Translations under genes and position numbers: made by a program
Assembly (NCBI GenBank): GCA_934426255.1
Contig: CAKRYD010000027.1
Coordinates: forward strand, 1-32,922
Length of the DNA stretch: 32,922 bases
Direction of reading: 5' to 3'
DNA from: an uncultured Bacteroidaceae bacterium
GTDB lineage: Bacteria > Bacteroidota > Bacteroidia > Bacteroidales > Bacteroidaceae
Part shown: in pieces, positions 1-7,884 of the stretch
How positions within the stretch are numbered: position 1 is the stretch's first letter
Layout: each line of letters begins with the position of its first letter
The notes under the pieces: generated by a model
What the model saw: the letters and a program-made list of their open reading frames with translations, nothing else
What the model was told of the DNA's origin: nothing
Database searches by the model: none

Positions 1-2
1 AT

Positions 3-3000
3 GACGAATACATCACACTTCGCACAGACTTATTGAATGCATACAACGCCATTCACGAGCATGCCAACCCAATAAGCGACGGTTACTACTACTTCATCAA
101 TGCCTACCCCAACTTCAAGTTGCAAGGATCTGAAATGGCCATGTCTACCAACGACAACGAACTGACATGGGAGGTCTTCAACGGCAACTCGGCTCTGCAA
201 CTCTTTAAAGTCACGAAACTCGCAGACGGCAACTTCAGCATACAGAACACGGCAAGCGGCAAATATATCAACACCGTTGCAGGGACAAGCGTACACATCC
301 CCATGTCGGCAACACAGGAAACACCGCAGACGTTCACCTTGCTGCATTCTGCCCAATGGAACATTGCCAACGAAAGCAACCCTATATCCTATCACACCGA
401 AGGCCATAAAAACGGTGCCGGCACAAGCGGATATGTCGTGCCCTGGAGTGCAGGTGCAGGATCGTGCTCGGCGTGGTATCTCAACCAAGTGACCGATCAG
501 GCGCTGATAGACAGATTGCTGGCCGCAGGTTCAAAGCAAATACTCGCCGACAGGCTGAAGAAAGCCATCGGAAACTCCACAGCTTCACGTCAGAAAGCCG
601 ACGACTACACGGCTCTCATCACTTCGGCCGGCCAAATAGCCAGCAACTCGAAAGCCCAGGATGGCAACCTGGCCAACCTCATCGATGGCAATACCGGAAC
701 CATTTTCCACTCCGAGTGGAATGCAATCATGGGAGATGACAATACTGAAGAAGGTATCGGCTGGCACAACCTCCAGATATCCCTTGGCAAGGAAATCAGC
801 AAGATGAAGTTCCGCTTCAACGGACGCAACAACACCAACGGCTGGCACGACAACCCCACCCACATCACCCTCTACGGCACCAACGATGATGCCCTCGGTG
901 CAAGCACGGCAAGTGCAGACTCACTGCAATGGACCGAAATCGTCGACATGACCAAAGAAGCATACGGATTCCCCGGCAACGACAATGCCGTATCCTACCA
1001 ATCGCCCGTCATCGACCTTAAAGGCAGCTACAAGTATCTGCGCTTCGTTATAAAGCATGTGTCCACCATGGACGGCGGACTCCGCAAAGATGCATTCAAA
1101 GTTCCCTCCATCACAGGTGTGACTTTCAATCTCAGTGAGTTCCAGGTTTATGATGGCACACCTGCCGAATCGTCGGAATACTACAAGGTAGCCGGCATGA
1201 AAGAGGCCTGCGACACCTACGACAAGCTCGTGGCCGAGGCACAGGAGAAGATGACCAACCTGACAGTGACGGAAGCAGACATTGAAGCCATCACGGCAGC
1301 TGCCAAAGCCATCGCCGACCTCTATGTTGACCGTGACGTGTTCGATAGCAAACTGGCCGGACTGACCACAAAGGCAAAGAAGCTCTACAATACCGTTTCG
1401 GGCTCTCAAATCACACTTATCACCGATGCAGCCCAGTTGAGCAGCAACAACAGCAGCCCCAACAACCATTCAAGCTTCGAGCACCTGATAGACGGAGTAA
1501 TCGATTATCACAACAACTTCCACTCCATATGGAACACCGCCATGCAAAATGCCGGCATCACTGCCGACGAATGGATTGCAACGATGGACGGTGAAGCCAA
1601 CTCGATACATACCGGAACAGGCTATCACAACCTGCAGGTGAAACTCAACGAGCCCGTCAAGAGCTTCTGGTTTGAATACATAGGGCGTACCGGAACTGCC
1701 ATTGTCGACAACCCGACCGACATAGAAGTCTATGTGACCAATGACGATAATCTGGGTGCATCGACCGACCAGGCCGACATAGACAAATGGACATTGCTGA
1801 AAGAGCTGACCGAAGGTTTTCCGGGCATTGAAGCAGGTGCACGATATGTTTCACCCGACCTGAAACTCGAAAGTGGTGAAAGCTTCAAGTATGTTCGCTT
1901 TGTCATCAAGCACACTGCCATGGAAGGCACACAGACCTACCGTACATTTGCCAACCCCGAAATCACGGGTATTACATGGAATGTAGGCGAATGGCAGATG
2001 TACTCGGGCCTCGACAAGGATCGCATCCAATACAACTACATCCCAGGAATGAAGGATGCCTGCGATGCCATGAAAGCCATCCTCGACGTAGCCGACAAGA
2101 TGGGCAAACACGAAATGGTGACTTCTGAGTTCAACGACAAGTTCGAAGCTGCCATCGCTGCCGTGGAAGCTCTCTATGCCGACACCACGGAACTGGCAGC
2201 ACTGGCCAAGACCTATCGTGAAAGCTATATCGCCAAATCGGTGGTAAGTACTGATAACTACGGCTTGGGCTATGTGGATAGCGAAGACGCCATCAATGCT
2301 TTTGCCAATGCCGTTACCGAAGCCAAGAGCGGTGTAAGCCCCGTCAGTCCCACCAAGGAGCAGATCGACAATGCCATGACACAGCTGAAAGAGGCCTTCA
2401 AGACTTTCATGACGCATGTGGGCAAGCTTGAACCCGGCAAGTGGTACAACATCTTCGGAGGATCGACACTCGAATATACGCAGGGACAGCCCATCTTCCT
2501 GGGCAGCACATCAACAGGCGACCAGCTGCACTTAGGCGGCTATCCAACCGAAACTGCCGACCCCGCATTCGACCCCTACGCCCTCTGGCGTCTCGTTCCC
2601 ATGGAAGGACAGGAGCCAACGGGCAATGCCGTAGGTTGCTATGCCATCCAGAACATGGGTACGGGACAGTACTTCGGTGCTTATCGTGGAAAGGGTGCTG
2701 AATACTCACCGCTGATGTCGCACGAGAAGACTCCCTACAACATCTATTACTATGGTAACGGTAAGTTCAAGATGCAGCAGGTAGGTGTTGAAGACCCCTT
2801 CGACTGCCTCAAGACCGACAAGACCAACTTAGTGGTTCTCAACTATCCGGCTGACGGTAACGAGCAACAGTCGTTCATCTTCAAACCGGTTGAAAACGAC
2901 GTGGTAACTATATCCTACTATTTCGACAACAGCCTCAACACCATGGTTCTTCCGTGGGCCGTTGACGGACTTGCAGAAATCAACGAAGGCCTCACCGGGG

Positions 3001-3572
3001 CCAAGGTCAGAACCTATGCCGTGAAGAGCCTCACAACAACGGAAGCAGGCAGCCGTCTCGAGCTGAAGGAAAAGTCTTCCTTTGAAGCTGGTGAACCATT
3101 CATCATTGCCGTCAATGATTTCAAAGCCGGCAACAACACAGATTTGAAACCGATTTCCTTTGCCCTGCCGGCAACCGTTACCGATACATCTGCCATTGTT
3201 GCCAACGGACTCATCGGAACATTGCAGGGCATGACAGTGGCAGCTCCGGGTATGGGTATCTTCAACTACGATGCCGAAACCACAAGCTGGAAGCTCGCTG
3301 CAAGCACAGCCAACCTCTTCATCAGCGGACGTTACGGCTATATCGACCCGAAGAAGGTGGTAAATGAAGAAGGCGAAGCCGACATCGTTCTGGAAACCGC
3401 AGACCAAGTAACAGCCGTTAAGCCGTTCATCGTGACCAAGGCTACTGATAAGGTAAATGTCTACAGCATCGACGGTAAGCTCCTCAAGCGCAACGTCAAA
3501 GCAACAGACGCACAAAAGGGTCTGAAGAAAGGCATCTACATCATCGGAAAGAAAAAGGTTTCCGTGAAGTAG
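3..3572 (+). CDS. Giant secreted multi-lectin protein (F5/8C + ricin-like modules, T9SS tail), 5'-truncated by window edge
   Basis: The reading frame is open back to the first base, so the start lies outside the window; the first in-frame TTG (33) is not a credible start. By alignment with the full-length paralogue at 22200-26435, about 240 N-terminal residues are missing (signal peptide and first discoidin module). The visible part holds a ricin-like/beta-trefoil-like module (nt ~75-490), an F5/8 type C (discoidin) module (~607-1170), a second one (~1405-2010), helical linkers, another ricin-like module (~2430-2900) and a C-terminal domain ending in VNVYSIDGKLLKR...GIYIIGKKKVSVK, which resembles a T9SS type A sorting domain. 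No catalytic domain is recognised. The likely role is cell-surface or secreted glycan/host binding (inference). It ends in tandem stops TAG TAG. Many codons end in C, and the sampled stretch around 841-900 is about 63% GC. Confidence 0.85.
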   Translation, partial: DEYITLRTDLLNAYNAIHEHANPISDGYYYFINAYPNFKLQGSEMAMSTNDNELTWEVFNGNSALQLFKVTKLADGNFSIQNTASGKYINTVAGTSVHIPMSATQETPQTFTLLHSAQWNIANESNPISYHTEGHKNGAGTSGYVVPWSAGAGSCSAWYLNQVTDQALIDRLLAAGSKQILADRLKKAIGNSTASRQKADDYTALITSAGQIASNSKAQDGNLANLIDGNTGTIFHSEWNAIMGDDNTEEGIGWHNLQISLGKEISKMKFRFNGRNNTNGWHDNPTHITLYGTNDDALGASTASADSLQWTEIVDMTKEAYGFPGNDNAVSYQSPVIDLKGSYKYLRFVIKHVSTMDGGLRKDAFKVPSITGVTFNLSEFQVYDGTPAESSEYYKVAGMKEACDTYDKLVAEAQEKMTNLTVTEADIEAITAAAKAIADLYVDRDVFDSKLAGLTTKAKKLYNTVSGSQITLITDAAQLSSNNSSPNNHSSFEHLIDGVIDYHNNFHSIWNTAMQNAGITADEWIATMDGEANSIHTGTGYHNLQVKLNEPVKSFWFEYIGRTGTAIVDNPTDIEVYVTNDDNLGASTDQADIDKWTLLKELTEGFPGIEAGARYVSPDLKLESGESFKYVRFVIKHTAMEGTQTYRTFANPEITGITWNVGEWQMYSGLDKDRIQYNYIPGMKDACDAMKAILDVADKMGKHEMVTSEFNDKFEAAIAAVEALYADTTELAALAKTYRESYIAKSVVSTDNYGLGYVDSEDAINAFANAVTEAKSGVSPVSPTKEQIDNAMTQLKEAFKTFMTHVGKLEPGKWYNIFGGSTLEYTQGQPIFLGSTSTGDQLHLGGYPTETADPAFDPYALWRLVPMEGQEPTGNAVGCYAIQNMGTGQYFGAYRGKGAEYSPLMSHEKTPYNIYYYGNGKFKMQQVGVEDPFDCLKTDKTNLVVLNYPADGNEQQSFIFKPVENDVVTISYYFDNSLNTMVLPWAVDGLAEINEGLTGAKVRTYAVKSLTTTEAGSRLELKEKSSFEAGEPFIIAVNDFKAGNNTDLKPISFALPATVTDTSAIVANGLIGTLQGMTVAAPGMGIFNYDAETTSWKLAASTANLFISGRYGYIDPKKVVNEEGEADIVLETADQVTAVKPFIVTKATDKVNVYSIDGKLLKRNVKATDAQKGLKKGIYIIGKKKVSVK

Positions 3573-3605
3573 TAGCAAGACAAACAGTTAATAACATCTT
3601 CCATC

Positions 3606-3638
3606 AAGGCGCAGGGCGACAAACGTCCTGCGCCTTTT
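3606..3638 (+). terminator. Intrinsic terminator of the giant lectin gene
   Basis: A 10-bp perfect stem (3606-3615 with 3627-3636), extendable by a G-U and two further pairs to a 5-nt loop, is followed by TTTT. It starts 34 nt after the stop codon. Confidence 0.8.
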
Positions 3639-3714
3639 GGTAATATTCCGTCTTTAGAGTAAGCAGGGCTTGCCTACTATCTTGTTGTTTGCTACATTAA
3701 ACAAGGGTACTTGT

Positions 3715-3824
3715 CATGTACTATCTGAGAAGTTCTCATGTACTATCTGAGGACTTGCCATATACTATATGAGAGCCTCTCACTTACTATCCCGGAGTTC
3801 ACCACATTCTATCTGAGATTCTTC
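3715..3824. repeat. Degenerate 22-bp tandem repeat, five units
   Basis: Five consecutive units of exactly 22 bp begin at 3715, 3737, 3759, 3781 and 3803. The first two share a 15-nt core, CATGTACTATCTGAG. The third reads CATATACTATATGAG, and the fourth and fifth keep CA..(T/C)..CTAT. A sixth partial unit starts at 3825. The second unit can pair CTCA with TGAG around the core. There are no unique spacers, so this is not a CRISPR array. Function unknown. Confidence 0.75.
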
Positions 3825-4037
3825 CATATTAAAACTTGTCTTTTCCTGATTTTAATAGACGGTTTTTAGATTGATAAACTGAATCAATCGACATTCTTTG
3901 GATTTCCTCCTAAAATGGTTGTCACTTCATTGGCTGCTCTGATATGACTGCAAATGTGTGTGGTTAAAAATCCTAATGGAAGATTTGAAACACAAATGAA
4001 TGAGCGATGTAGGATGTCAAATCCAATATGATTTGAT

Positions 4038-4103
4038 TTACCGTATAGTACAAAAAAGAAGGATATCGTTTTTGATATCCTTCTTTTTTGTACTATACGG
4101 TAA
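4038..4103 (-). terminator. 30-bp perfect inverted repeat, terminator of the DUF1080 gene
   Basis: The left arm 4038-4067 is perfectly complementary to 4074-4103, leaving a 6-nt loop. It lies 6 nt beyond the stop codon of the minus-strand DUF1080 gene. The stem contains A6/T6 runs and an outer part with GTACTAT. A stem this long could stop transcription from both converging genes. It is much longer than a normal terminator stem. Confidence 0.7.
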
Positions 4104-4109
4104 GAATGT

Positions 4110-4883
4110 TTACATTTTTCGAATCCAAATGTTACGGAAGCTAATGGCTTTGCTTGGGTCTCCATGCATTTGCAAAAGTATAGGACCATCTCCATGTTTT
4201 TCTGTCTTTGGAAAGCCGATATATTCTGTCGTTCCAAGGATTTCAGTATTATTTTGGACAACGACCCCATTCATTATAATAGTAACACGTGGACGATAAA
4301 GATAAGTACCGTCTTCCTTAAATACAGGTGCTGTATAAATTATGTCATACACATTCCAATCACCGGGTTTCCGCATAGGATTTGCCAACGGTGCCGTTTG
4401 CTTATAAATGGAACCGGCCATTCCGTTTGCATAAGTCTCGTTCTTGTAATTGTCGAGAATTTGTATCTCATATTTTCCTTGCAGATATACACCACTATTT
4501 CCTCTTGATTGACTTTCACCTTGAATATCAACAGGTACGCTCCATTCCAAATGCAATTGGAAACTACCAAATTTTTCTTTTGTTCGTATATCTCCGCTTT
4601 TCTTATTTACGGTAACGATTCCATTTTTTACTATCCAAGCGGCATCAGAGCCATCCGATTGTTCCCACTTTGAAAGATCTTTCCCGTCAAAAAGCACGAT
4701 AGCATCTGATGGCGCAGAATTTGTTTTCGCATCACCCGGTGTTATAATCTTGGGCTGGGGTGTCCAAAATTCGGACATACCGGGACGCATGGCTTCCGGT
4801 TTCGGATACTGCTTTTCTTGAGCATTTGCCGAAAGGCTAATAAAAGCAACGGCAAGAACAGTAAGTAAAGAAAACTTTTTCAT
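4110..4883 (-). CDS. DUF1080 family secreted protein (3-keto-disaccharide hydrolase-like)
   Basis: The product is 257 aa. The N-terminus (MKKFSLL... to ANA at residue 21) is a signal peptide, so it is exported to the periplasm or outer membrane. Family hallmarks are LFDGKDLSKWE at 64-74, GNSGVYLQGKYEIQILDNY at 128-146, the GDWNVYDI segment (174-181) and a C-terminal GPILLQMHG...FRNIWIR. DUF1080 members have a concanavalin-like beta-sandwich fold, and some are known to cleave 3-keto-glycosides made by partner oxidoreductases. No Gfo/Idh-type oxidoreductase is in this window, so the partner would have to be elsewhere. It stands alone between a terminator hairpin and its own promoter. It is AT-rich compared with the gene at the left edge. 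Confidence 0.88.
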   Translation of the reverse strand: MKKFSLLTVLAVAFISLSANAQEKQYPKPEAMRPGMSEFWTPQPKIITPGDAKTNSAPSDAIVLFDGKDLSKWEQSDGSDAAWIVKNGIVTVNKKSGDIRTKEKFGSFQLHLEWSVPVDIQGESQSRGNSGVYLQGKYEIQILDNYKNETYANGMAGSIYKQTAPLANPMRKPGDWNVYDIIYTAPVFKEDGTYLYRPRVTIIMNGVVVQNNTEILGTTEYIGFPKTEKHGDGPILLQMHGDPSKAISFRNIWIRKM

Positions 4884-4907
4884 CTCTATATATTTTGATT
4901 TTCAAAG

Positions 4908-4936
4908 CAAAAGTACAAATAAAAACAGGTTTGCAA
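4908..4936 (-). promoter_or_regulatory. Bacteroidota-type promoter for the DUF1080 gene
   Basis: On the minus strand there is a -7 box TACTTTTG (4908-4915), with TTGC (4933-4936) upstream at a spacing near 18 nt. It lies about 25 nt before the ATG. Confidence 0.4.
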
Positions 4937-5150
4937 TGATTTAAAGCAAGGAATTTAGAATATGGCTACAACATCATAGAAAATAAAAATGGGATACCAC
5001 CGTATCCCAACCTTGTTAACCTTAAATCTAATACTATGAAAAACACAATGCAAAATTACGCTCAAAATGTTTTCCTTCCAAATATAATCCAAGAGAAAAA
5101 CTCGAAAATATATTTTTTTAACACAACTCTTAGTGTAATGACAACAAAGC
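4937..5150 (+). other. Leader-like gene-free sequence with small hairpin and a 52-codon ORF
   Basis: A 7-bp hairpin (4991-4997 with 5002-5008) is followed by a run resembling Bacteroidales 5' leaders and an ATG at 5036 that opens a 52-codon frame (MKNTMQNYAQ...) ending at 5194. That frame overlaps the next gene and has no recognisable product, so I do not call it a gene. The stretch could be a leader RNA, an attenuator or the remnant of a lost gene. Confidence 0.35.
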
Positions 5151-5798
5151 ATGGCAGAAAATACTTACTTTTGTGCTGTACAACACAAAAGTAAGTTGAT
5201 TTTGGACTTCCGAATTTGGATATCAAGATTTATACGCCGAAAAGGATTCGGTGTACAATCCCCATTCGCCTATAACCTGATATGCAACGTCATCAATGAA
5301 AAAGGAATGTATTATTCGTATGACCTCTTGCAACAGGAGCGTATGAAAAAGCCGAAATCCGAACTTAGGAACAATATAAAATCAGATAAGTTGTTATTTC
5401 GCTTAGCAAATTACGTACAACCTTCCATCATGATTTTTCCTGAAAAAGGATTTTCAATGAGCAAGCGTTATGCTACATCAGGATGCAAAGCTGCACAAAC
5501 TGTCTCTTACAGTGATTGCCGTGAATTGTCACATCTAACCCGATGGGGTATCCAGACTGAACTATTGTATGTACGAGGAGACTCATGCGATGAAAGTACA
5601 TTACTCCATATCATCACACAAATAAACGAGCACTCATTACTCATTGTAGAAAACATTCATAAAAACAGCAAGTCCAAGAACTTTTGGAACAAACTTATCA
5701 ACAGTTCATCTGCAGTACTTACCTTTGATTTATATAATTGCGGACTGGTGTTTTTCGACAGAAAATACGTAAAACAACATTATGTCGCTAGTTTTTAA
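5151..5798 (+). CDS. Methyltransferase-like protein with degenerate SAM site (Bacteroidales family)
   Basis: From ATG 5151 the product is 215 aa. It carries the family signature near its N-terminus (RRKGFGVQSPFAYNLI, around residues 29-44) and a C-terminus (SAVLTFDLYNCGLVFFDRK...KQHYV) that I associate with class I SAM-dependent methyltransferase-like proteins of Bacteroidales, usually about 240-260 aa. The glycine-rich SAM loop expected after the helical N-terminus is absent; the matching place reads IMIFPEKGFSMSKR. It is therefore probably a divergent or inactive member. The start is uncertain: a 34-bp palindrome with a -7 box (TACTTTTG, 5166-5173) sits inside the first codons, and an in-frame TTG at 5196 would suit a transcript from that box. 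A cobalamin adenosyltransferase gene follows after 12 nt, so the two are likely cotranscribed. Confidence 0.6.
   Translation: MAENTYFCAVQHKSKLILDFRIWISRFIRRKGFGVQSPFAYNLICNVINEKGMYYSYDLLQQERMKKPKSELRNNIKSDKLLFRLANYVQPSIMIFPEKGFSMSKRYATSGCKAAQTVSYSDCRELSHLTRWGIQTELLYVRGDSCDESTLLHIITQINEHSLLIVENIHKNSKSKNFWNKLINSSSAVLTFDLYNCGLVFFDRKYVKQHYVASF
5163..5196. promoter_or_regulatory. 34-bp palindrome with a -7 box on each strand
   Basis: Arms 5163-5175 and 5184-5196 are perfectly complementary (13 bp). The centre is C-TGTACA-A, with one mismatched pair. TACTTTTG, the local -7 box sequence, is read on the plus strand at 5166-5173 and on the minus strand at 5186-5193. It could be an operator or a bidirectional promoter, or a hairpin early in the mRNA. 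Confidence 0.5.
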
Positions 5799-5810
5799 TC
5801 TCTTCAGAAC

Positions 5811-6353
5811 ATGAAAAAATCAAGAATCTACACGCGAAAAGGAGATAGCGGATACACATCATTGGCCAACGGAAAACGTGTAAGTAAATCGTCAATTAGG
5901 ATTGAAGCTTATGGAACCATAGACGAACTGAACAGCCAGATTGGTTTATTGGCATCCATCACAACTGACACTGAGGAAGCGGCCTTTTTGGTTGACATAC
6001 AACGCCGGCTCTTTGTCATCGGAGGCATTCTTGCAACAGAAGATGCAGACAGCAAAGCTTTGAATCAAATGAAATCAACCTGGATTGATGAAATAGAACA
6101 ACACATTGATTCGAATGATGCCCTATTACCTCCATTGAAAGCTTTTATTCTGCCGGGAGGCTGTATGGCAGCATCTATAGCACATATATGCCGCACAGTA
6201 TGCCGACGCGCCGAAAGACAAATTGTTACATTGTCTGAAGTTTCACCGGTAGATGAGATTTTGCAATGTTACATTAACAGATTATCAGACTACCTATTTG
6301 TTTTGGCTCGTAAGCTAAACTTCTTAGAGAAAGCCGATGAAAAAAGCTTGTAA
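5811..6353 (+). CDS. PduO-type cob(I)alamin (corrinoid) adenosyltransferase
   Basis: The product is 180 aa, the normal length for the PduO/MMAB family. It transfers the 5'-deoxyadenosyl group of ATP to cob(I)alamin to make adenosylcobalamin in the cytoplasm. Diagnostic motifs are the N-terminal ATP-binding segment RIYTRKGDSGYTSLANGKR (5-23), IEAYGTIDELNSQIGL (31-46), the RTVCRRAER segment (128-136) and INRLSDYLFVLAR (155-167). It starts 12 nt after the methyltransferase-like gene and is followed by an independent promoter for the DUF2795 gene. Other corrinoid genes are absent here, so it probably serves salvage for B12-dependent enzymes encoded elsewhere (inference). Confidence 0.93.
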   Translation: MKKSRIYTRKGDSGYTSLANGKRVSKSSIRIEAYGTIDELNSQIGLLASITTDTEEAAFLVDIQRRLFVIGGILATEDADSKALNQMKSTWIDEIEQHIDSNDALLPPLKAFILPGGCMAASIAHICRTVCRRAERQIVTLSEVSPVDEILQCYINRLSDYLFVLARKLNFLEKADEKSL

Positions 6354-6356
6354 TCG

Positions 6357-6387
6357 TTTGGAAGTTTATACGAATATCGTATTTTTG
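6357..6387 (+). promoter_or_regulatory. Promoter of the DUF2795 gene
   Basis: TTTG (6357-6360), a 19-nt spacer and TATTTTTG (6380-6387) match the Bacteroidota -33/-7 consensus exactly. The predicted start site near 6393 gives a leader of about 50 nt. Confidence 0.65.
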
Positions 6388-6441
6388 CCGAAGTTTTGAG
6401 GAGTACTTCAAAATATAAGCTGTAAAGAAAAACAAATTATC

Positions 6442-6663
6442 ATGTATTGGACACTAGAATTGGCATCAAAATTGGAAGATGCACCTTGGCCGGCAACCAA
6501 GGACGAACTCATAGATTACGCCATGCGTTCCGGAGCACCAATGGAAGTGGTAGAAAATCTTCAAGAAATAGAAGACGAAGGTGAGCCGTATGACTCGATA
6601 GAAGATTTATGGCCGGATTATCCCACCAAAGAAGATTTCTTCTTTAATGAGGACGAATATTAG
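6442..6663 (+). CDS. DUF2795 domain-containing small acidic protein
   Basis: The 73-residue protein matches the short DUF2795 family found across Bacteroidota: MYWTLELASKLEDAPWPATK at the start, a DELIDYAMRSGAP segment (22-34) and an acidic C-terminus rich in Asp, Glu and Phe. It has no signal peptide or membrane segment and no known biochemical role. It has its own strong promoter and ends at a bidirectional terminator shared with the HU gene, so it is a single-gene transcript. Confidence 0.85.
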   Translation: MYWTLELASKLEDAPWPATKDELIDYAMRSGAPMEVVENLQEIEDEGEPYDSIEDLWPDYPTKEDFFFNEDEY

Positions 6664-6693
6664 TTGAAAGACAAGACCGACATATCGTCGGAA

Positions 6694-6750
6694 TGGCATT
6701 ATAAAAAGCCGTGGTACATATAATATGCACCACGGCTTTTTATAATGCCA
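6694..6750. terminator. Bidirectional terminator between DUF2795 and HU genes
   Basis: Arms 6694-6715 and 6729-6750 form 22 perfect pairs, and the loop can add 4 more pairs after one mismatch. T/A runs (AAAAA/TTTTT) flank a GC-rich part, so it can act for both converging genes. The HU stop codon is 4 nt away. Confidence 0.8.
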
Positions 6751-6754
6751 GATC

Positions 6755-7018
6755 TTATCCCAAAATATTTGATGAAGCCTTGAATTTGAATTGCTTCTTT
6801 TCAGGAATTTCAATAACTTGCTTCGTAAGCGGATTGATTCCTTTGCGAGCGGATCTTGTTACCGTCTCGAAAGTTCCGAAGCCTATCAATGCCACTTTCT
6901 CATCTTTTTTTACTGTCTCAACAATTGCATCAATCGTTGCATCCAAGGCTTTTTTTGCCTCGATTTTCGTTAAGCCGGCTTTTTCAGCAATAACGTTTAC
7001 TAAATCTGTCTTGTTCAT
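6755..7018 (-). CDS. hup: HU family DNA-binding protein
   Basis: The 87-residue protein is a standard HU: N-terminal helical dimerisation part (MNKTDLVNVIAEKAGLTK), conserved GFGTFETVTR (47-56), the beta-arm segment RKGINPLTK with its intercalating proline, and a C-terminal helix ending in KFKASSNILG. HU bends and compacts DNA as a dimer on the nucleoid. It is a single-gene transcript with its own promoter (7082-7112) and a leader of about 60 nt, converging on DUF2795. The usual alanine-rich RAARxG arm is SARKG here, a minor variation. Confidence 0.93.
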   Translation of the reverse strand: MNKTDLVNVIAEKAGLTKIEAKKALDATIDAIVETVKKDEKVALIGFGTFETVTRSARKGINPLTKQVIEIPEKKQFKFKASSNILG

Positions 7019-7081
7019 ATATCTTAGTTTTGGAATATAGTATCAAACTATACAATTCGCACTTAAATGCTTTGCTGATTG

Positions 7082-7112
7082 CAAATATACAGATTGTATT
7101 TTTAAAGTCCAA
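7082..7112 (-). promoter_or_regulatory. Promoter of the HU gene
   Basis: Minus-strand -7 box TATATTTG (7082-7089) with TTGG (7109-7112), spacer near 19-20 nt. The rest of 7113-7247 is AT-rich and without a visible feature. Confidence 0.55.
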
Positions 7113-7247
7113 TCTTTTTGTTAAAAAATAAAGGCTCAATAGCTATTTCCCATCAAAAATTCATATCTGAATGAGACAAGCATAATTTTTGCTTTGAAAC
7201 AAGCATCTTTTGGGCATTTTTGGTTCTCAAAGATTTATACCAATCAA

Positions 7248-7871
7248 CTAAATCTGACCACTCTCAACCATACGTACAATGCGTTCTGTATATTTGTCAC
7301 TTCCTTCGGGGTCATAATGTTTAGTGAGGCTATTACCAAAAAGACCTGCTACAACTTGATATACTCCGGCCTTAAGCGGCCCCAGAAAAGCCTTGACCAT
7401 TTCATAGGAAGTTTGTCCGCATTCACGATCAATTAGTTTTACAAGCAGCTTACCTTGTGAACGCGACAGCTTTTTGACTACTGGTGTATACTGTTCCTTG
7501 ATTCCCTTTTCAACAAGAGCTATATGGCGTTTTCTGGCCTTTTCATTCGGTAGAGACTGCAAGTAATCGTGAGTTTCTATCAAAGTAGTCCTCACCAATT
7601 GTGCGTAAGGAAATACCAACTTTATATTCCTTACCATGCGATTGTAACGCTCACGTTCGGATTTATTCTTAAATATCATGGGCGAATAGCGGTAAAACTC
7701 GTGCAATCTGACATTGGGTATGCTGTCGCCATGATAATAGGCTCGATTCACATGGACATAAACAGCCACTTGCAATGTATCGCCATTTTTCTTGTCGGTC
7801 AAACCGTTTGCCTTCACTTGCAGACATTGAAGTAAAAACACAAGACCGACGAACAGAAACAAACGATTCAT
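7248..7871 (-). CDS. DUF4294 domain-containing exported protein
   Basis: I place the start at ATG 7871 (207 aa; MNRLFLFVGLVFLLQ...), because it begins with a clear signal peptide ending near VKANG. A longer frame to 7979 would overlap the upstream gene by about 95 nt and put 36 basic residues before the signal. The mature part has the DUF4294 features: VAVYVHVNRA..., RLHEFYRYSP, a basic helical ERERYNRMVRNIKLVFPYAQ segment and a conserved RECGQTSYEMVK near residue 150. Function unknown; it is predicted to be periplasmic. It follows the HDIG phosphodiesterase gene after 13 nt and is probably cotranscribed with it. Confidence 0.8.
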   Translation of the reverse strand: MNRLFLFVGLVFLLQCLQVKANGLTDKKNGDTLQVAVYVHVNRAYYHGDSIPNVRLHEFYRYSPMIFKNKSERERYNRMVRNIKLVFPYAQLVRTTLIETHDYLQSLPNEKARKRHIALVEKGIKEQYTPVVKKLSRSQGKLLVKLIDRECGQTSYEMVKAFLGPLKAGVYQVVAGLFGNSLTKHYDPEGSDKYTERIVRMVESGQI

Positions 7872-7884
7872 TTTCAAATAAATT

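Larger units (their letters stand above)
3573..4109. other. Gene-free convergent intergenic region (537 nt)
   Basis: This region separates the convergent giant lectin gene and the DUF1080 gene. It contains the terminator at 3606-3638, the 22-bp tandem array at 3715-3824 and the long hairpin at 4038-4103. Between about 3830 and 4037 I see only AT-rich sequence without a credible ORF or RNA gene. Confidence 0.7.

Noticed and set aside
4110..4883. Horizontal acquisition of the DUF1080 gene on grounds of base composition
   Set aside because: Sampled lines are AT-rich (about 30-43% GC) compared with the gene at the left edge, but the flanking 5-7 kb is similarly AT-rich and no mobile-element border is visible.
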